64,000 nucleotides of DNA from Streptomyces sp. Ru62 (GTDB lineage: Bacteria; Actinomycetota; Actinomycetes; Streptomycetales; Streptomycetaceae), in contig NZ_PQSU01000001.1 of the NCBI RefSeq assembly GCF_002920615.1, positions 186,001-250,000 of the forward strand, in the 5' to 3' direction. This document shows positions 61,294-64,000 of the stretch, one piece after another (the stretch's first letter is position 1; each line of letters starts with the position of its first letter). The notes beneath the pieces are model-generated. The model had not been told where the DNA came from and did no database searches. It saw only the letters and a program-made list of their open reading frames with translations. The translations under genes and the position numbers were made by a program.

Positions 61294-62472
61294 CTAGGTC
61301 AGCTTCTTCGCCACCGCCTTCGCGATCCGCCCCGCGTCGATCGACAGCTCCCTGAGCATCCCGCTGAGGGGGTTGGTGAACCCGGTGAAGTACAGGCCGG
61401 GCGCCTGCGCGGGTGTGCGGCCGCCGTGCACCACCGGTCTGCCGCGCCCGTCCAGCACCCCGAGGTGCCCGACCAGCCCCTCCAGCGCCCGCACGTACCC
61501 GGTCGCCGCGATCACCGCGTCGGGAGAGACCCGGCTGCCGTCGGCGAGGACCACCTTGCCGTCCTCGAACGCCTCCACGGCCGCCACGATCTCCACCTTG
61601 CCCGTGCGCACGGCGTCGATCAGACCGACGTCCTGGACCGGGATCGCGCCCTGCTTCACCCTGCTGTACAGGCCGGTGTCCGGACGCGGCAGCCCGTGCG
61701 CGGTCAGGTCCGGCGTGCTCAGCCGCCCCACCGGCCCGGCGAGCCGGTCCACGAGCCACACCGGCAGCCGCCGGACCAGCACGCCCGAGTACTGGGAGGC
61801 CCAGCCGAGCGTCGACCGGCGCAGGATGTGCGGCGCCGTGCGCACCGCCAGCCGCACCCGCGCGGCCCCGCCCTCCACCAGGTCCACCGCGATCTCCGCG
61901 CCCGTGTTGCCGATGCCGACGACGAGCACGTCACGGCCCCGGTACGGTCCGGCGTCGCGGTACTCGGCCGCGTGCAGGAACTCGCCGCCGTACGACTCCC
62001 GGCCCGGCCAGTCGGGGATGCGCGGGGTGTGGTTGAAGCCGGTGGCGACGATCACCGCGCTGCCGGTCAGCTCCCGGCCGCCGGAGGCGTGCAGCAGCCA
62101 ACCGGTGCCGTCCCCGCTCCGCTCGACGCGGTGGACCTCCACACCGGTGACGATCTCCAGTTCGTGGTGCTCGGCGTACTTCTCCAGGTAGCGGACCACG
62201 TCGTCCCGGGAGACCCAGCGGCCGAACTTCCGCGGCATGGCGAGCCCGGGCAGCGAGGACAGCCGTCGGGTGGTGTGCAGGTGCAACCGGTCGTAGTGCC
62301 GACGCCAGGAGGCGCCCACCTGGTCGGACTTCTCCAGGACCACGGCCCGTACCCCCCGCGCCCGCAACGCGTACGCGGCGGCGAGACCCCCGGGGCCGGC
62401 TCCGATCACATAGACCGGGCGGTCGGCGGGGGTCGGCGGCAGGGGAGCGGGGGAGGGACGGGAGACGGCCAT
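61294..62472 (-). CDS. Flavin-dependent monooxygenase (FMO/Baeyer-Villiger-like)
   Basis: A 392-residue flavoprotein. FAD-binding GAGPGGLAAAYALRARG (residues 23-39), an NADPH-binding GIGNTGAEIAVDL, and the FMO-like ATGFNHTP ... ATGYVRAL segments. It starts MAVSRPSPAP. Family members oxidise amines, sulfides or ketones. It is alone on its strand; the substrate is unknown. Confidence 0.85.
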   Translation of the reverse strand: MAVSRPSPAPLPPTPADRPVYVIGAGPGGLAAAYALRARGVRAVVLEKSDQVGASWRRHYDRLHLHTTRRLSSLPGLAMPRKFGRWVSRDDVVRYLEKYAEHHELEIVTGVEVHRVERSGDGTGWLLHASGGRELTGSAVIVATGFNHTPRIPDWPGRESYGGEFLHAAEYRDAGPYRGRDVLVVGIGNTGAEIAVDLVEGGAARVRLAVRTAPHILRRSTLGWASQYSGVLVRRLPVWLVDRLAGPVGRLSTPDLTAHGLPRPDTGLYSRVKQGAIPVQDVGLIDAVRTGKVEIVAAVEAFEDGKVVLADGSRVSPDAVIAATGYVRALEGLVGHLGVLDGRGRPVVHGGRTPAQAPGLYFTGFTNPLSGMLRELSIDAGRIAKAVAKKLT

Positions 62473-62833
62473 GAGCGGGAGCGTAACCACACACCCGGTT
62501 GATGGGTCTCGGTCAAGACCGGAATTGGTTGCGGATTGATCACGGGTGTACGGGAAGGGTGTCCCGGCCGTGAAGAAGGCGCCCGGCACCGCTTCTGTGC
62601 CCGCTGCCGCCGCTACCGCTTCCCGGCGCGGTGACCCGTGATCCGGGCGATCCAGGCGATGAAGTCGCCGGGGTCGGTTGGGCTTACTCACAGGAGCCGA
62701 GGGGAGCGGGGCAGCGGCATCGCCTGGGCGGCGGAGGTGGCGGCGAAGCACCGCTGGACCCCGGTTTGGGCGGGCTTCGCCACAGCGGTCGGACCCCGTC
62801 CGACGCCGATGGCGTACGTGGTCGCCTATTTCC
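62473..62833. other. Intergenic 361 bp
   Basis: Contains a short forward frame (VIRAIQAMKSPGSVGL and so on) with G/C third positions but no recognised family or ribosome site; it runs into the reverse PdxH-like gene. TTGACC is at 62509-62514 on the reverse strand, but the -10 is poorly placed. I see no clear gene. Confidence 0.35.
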
Positions 62834-63502
62834 TCACGGCCACAACAACACCCTGCTCCAGCCGAACCCGGTGCTGCGGTACTCCAGGCGCACGTGCCGC
62901 CGTTCCGCGTTCCCCTGGAAGAACTCCACCGTCTCCGGGTGCAGCCGGTACAGGGTCCAGGTCGGCGACGGCTCGCCGGGGTTCTGCCGGGCCCGCTCCC
63001 AGGCCGCCTCCGAGGCCCGCCGCAGCTCCTCCACGGAGGGCAGTTCCTCGCTCTGCCGGCCGGTCAGCGCGGCAGCCAGCGCACCCGTGGACCGCGCGTG
63101 CAGATCGGCCTGGCTCTCCTCGGCCGGCGCCGACGTCACCGGCCCGCGCACCCGCACCTGGCGGCCGAGCGCCGGCCAGTAGAAGGAGAGGGCGGCATAC
63201 GGCCGGGCGGTCAGCGCGCGGCCCTTGCGGCTCGTGGCGTGCGTGGCGAAGGACCAGCCGTCCGCGTCGGCGCCGTGCAGCATCACGGTCCGCACGTCCG
63301 GCCTGCCCTCCTCGTCCACGGTCGCCAGTGACATGGTGTGCGGCTCCGGCTGCCCCGCCGCGACGGCTTCCGCGAACCAGTTCGTGAACAGGGTCAGCGG
63401 GGTGGGCGGGGCGGTGTCCGGGTCGAAGGGCCGCAGCTCGGTCACCTGGGCGTCCCAGACCCGCAGCGACCGGAGCAGCTCGTGTAGATCGTGCTGTGCC
63501 AT
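62834..63502 (-). CDS. Pyridoxamine 5'-phosphate oxidase-like flavoprotein
   Basis: A 222-residue PNPOx-like protein: PHTMSLATVDEEGRPDVRTVMLHGADADGWSFATHATSRKGRAL and WPALGRQVRVRGPV. Compared with true PdxH, the C-terminal FWQG..NRLHDR region is changed to FFQGNAERRHVRLEY, so the substrate may differ from pyridoxamine phosphate. ATG at 63502. Confidence 0.82.
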   Translation of the reverse strand: MAQHDLHELLRSLRVWDAQVTELRPFDPDTAPPTPLTLFTNWFAEAVAAGQPEPHTMSLATVDEEGRPDVRTVMLHGADADGWSFATHATSRKGRALTARPYAALSFYWPALGRQVRVRGPVTSAPAEESQADLHARSTGALAAALTGRQSEELPSVEELRRASEAAWERARQNPGEPSPTWTLYRLHPETVEFFQGNAERRHVRLEYRSTGFGWSRVLLWP

Positions 63503-63672
63503 GGGGCGAGTATCACCCTTGCCGACGCGCGTCCCCGCGCGGCGCAGGGCCGTACCTCAGTCCCTTCCCGGCGCCACGGTCCCCGAGGAGCAGAACCACC
63601 CCACGGTCCCGGAGGCCACGCCACACCCAGCCGGGGCGCTGCCGGCCTTCCCCGGCTCGGCCGGGACCCGGA

Positions 63673-64000
63673 TCAGAGCGTCGCCAGCCGTTCCACCAGC
63701 AGCAGTGCGCCGATTCCCAGCATGGCCGCGCCCGAGGTGCGGGTCACCGCCCGGGCCGCTGCCGGGCGGGCCCTGAGAAGGGCGCGGGCGAGCGTGCCCA
63801 CGGTGAGGTAGACGGCCGCGCAGCAGGCCATGTGGAGGAGGCCGAGGGCCGCCGTCTGCACGGGTACGGGGAGGTGGGCGCCCCTGAGGGTGAGGAACTG
63901 GGGGAGCACGGAGAGGTAGAGCAGCAGGCCCTTGGGGTTCAGGCCGCTGATCGTCGCGCCGCGCCGGAACAGGCGGCCGTCGGGTGTCGCCGCGGTGCCG
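63673..64000 (-). CDS. LysE/RhtB-family exporter, C-terminal part (partial)
   Basis: The gene enters from beyond base 64000 on the reverse strand; only the last 108 residues are seen. The NPKGLLLYLSVLPQFL motif and the two following hydrophobic segments are those of LysE-type amino-acid exporters. The start lies outside the window. Confidence 0.75.
   Translation of the reverse strand, partial: GTAATPDGRLFRRGATISGLNPKGLLLYLSVLPQFLTLRGAHLPVPVQTAALGLLHMACCAAVYLTVGTLARALLRARPAAARAVTRTSGAAMLGIGALLLVERLATL

Overview
The window looks like a piece of a Streptomyces chromosome. GC content is very high with strong third-position G/C bias, GTG starts are frequent, genes are often coupled by 4-base GTGA/ATGA overlaps, and several families are typical actinomycete ones (FemX, DmdR1, zinc-binding anti-sigma factors, HATPase/STAS regulators). 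The order serC ... acyl-CoA carboxylase operon ... citrate synthase/pdxH ... dmdR1 ... ECF sigma ... STAS ... EF-hand resembles, from memory, the serC-dmdR1 core region of S. coelicolor. I saw no insertion sequence, integrase, tRNA, rRNA or CRISPR array.

Layout. 1-9.1 kb: two neighbouring secreted-protein genes that may be paralogues, a CtpE-like P-type ATPase, a DUF2530 protein, an AzgA-type purine permease, a ribbon-helix-helix protein, a marR-MFS pair with a palindromic operator, a GNAT, the RNA cyclic phosphodiesterase ThpR and a tiny membrane peptide. 9.2-20.3 kb: an aldo/keto reductase, an uncharacterised protein, an SGNH hydrolase, a beta-propeller surface protein, serC, a fused FAD/Fe-S D-2-hydroxyacid dehydrogenase carrying an in-frame minisatellite, a phosphoesterase and FemX. 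20.4-26.2 kb: a Pro/Lys-rich 42-residue peptide with its own terminator ahead of a half-size ABC exporter, an EamA exporter, malic enzyme, and a 580-bp array of about 34-bp tandem repeats starting at the malic enzyme stop codon.

26.3-36.4 kb: a tightly coupled eight-gene catabolic operon (TIGR03084, AtuA-like, carboxylase beta, biotin carboxylase/BCCP, acyl-CoA dehydrogenase, acyl-CoA ligase, enoyl-CoA hydratase, TetR) for a branched or terpenoid acid. 36.4-40.5 kb: a 26-residue HVD-x-x-RV leader peptide before a 2OG-Fe(II) oxygenase, citrate synthase, pdxH, a candidate reverse-strand small RNA, and a GNAT that is probably leaderless. 40.6-52.1 kb: a PAS/PAS/GAF protein, a SIS protein, the iron regulator dmdR1 with long antiparallel ORFs, an alpha/beta hydrolase with a TTA codon and no nucleophilic Ser, a PrimPol-like protein, an HTH/TPR regulator behind a 20-bp tandem repeat, a membrane protein with repeated ATQY motifs, an amino-acid-type binding lipoprotein and purU. 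52.2-56.9 kb: regulatory genes (ZAS-maleylpyruvate-isomerase fusion anti-sigma, ECF sigma, STAS, EF-hand, HATPase). 57-64 kb: a gene-poor stretch with DnaA boxes, MFS transporters, a GlxA-type regulator, a flavin monooxygenase, a PdxH paralogue and the C-terminus of a LysE exporter.

The strongest leads are the HVD leader peptide with its pyrimidine-rich attenuator-like spacer, the reverse-strand RNA at 39.7-39.95 kb, the orphan cationic peptide/ABC pair, the nucleophile-less TTA-containing hydrolase beside dmdR1, and the anti-sigma fusion.
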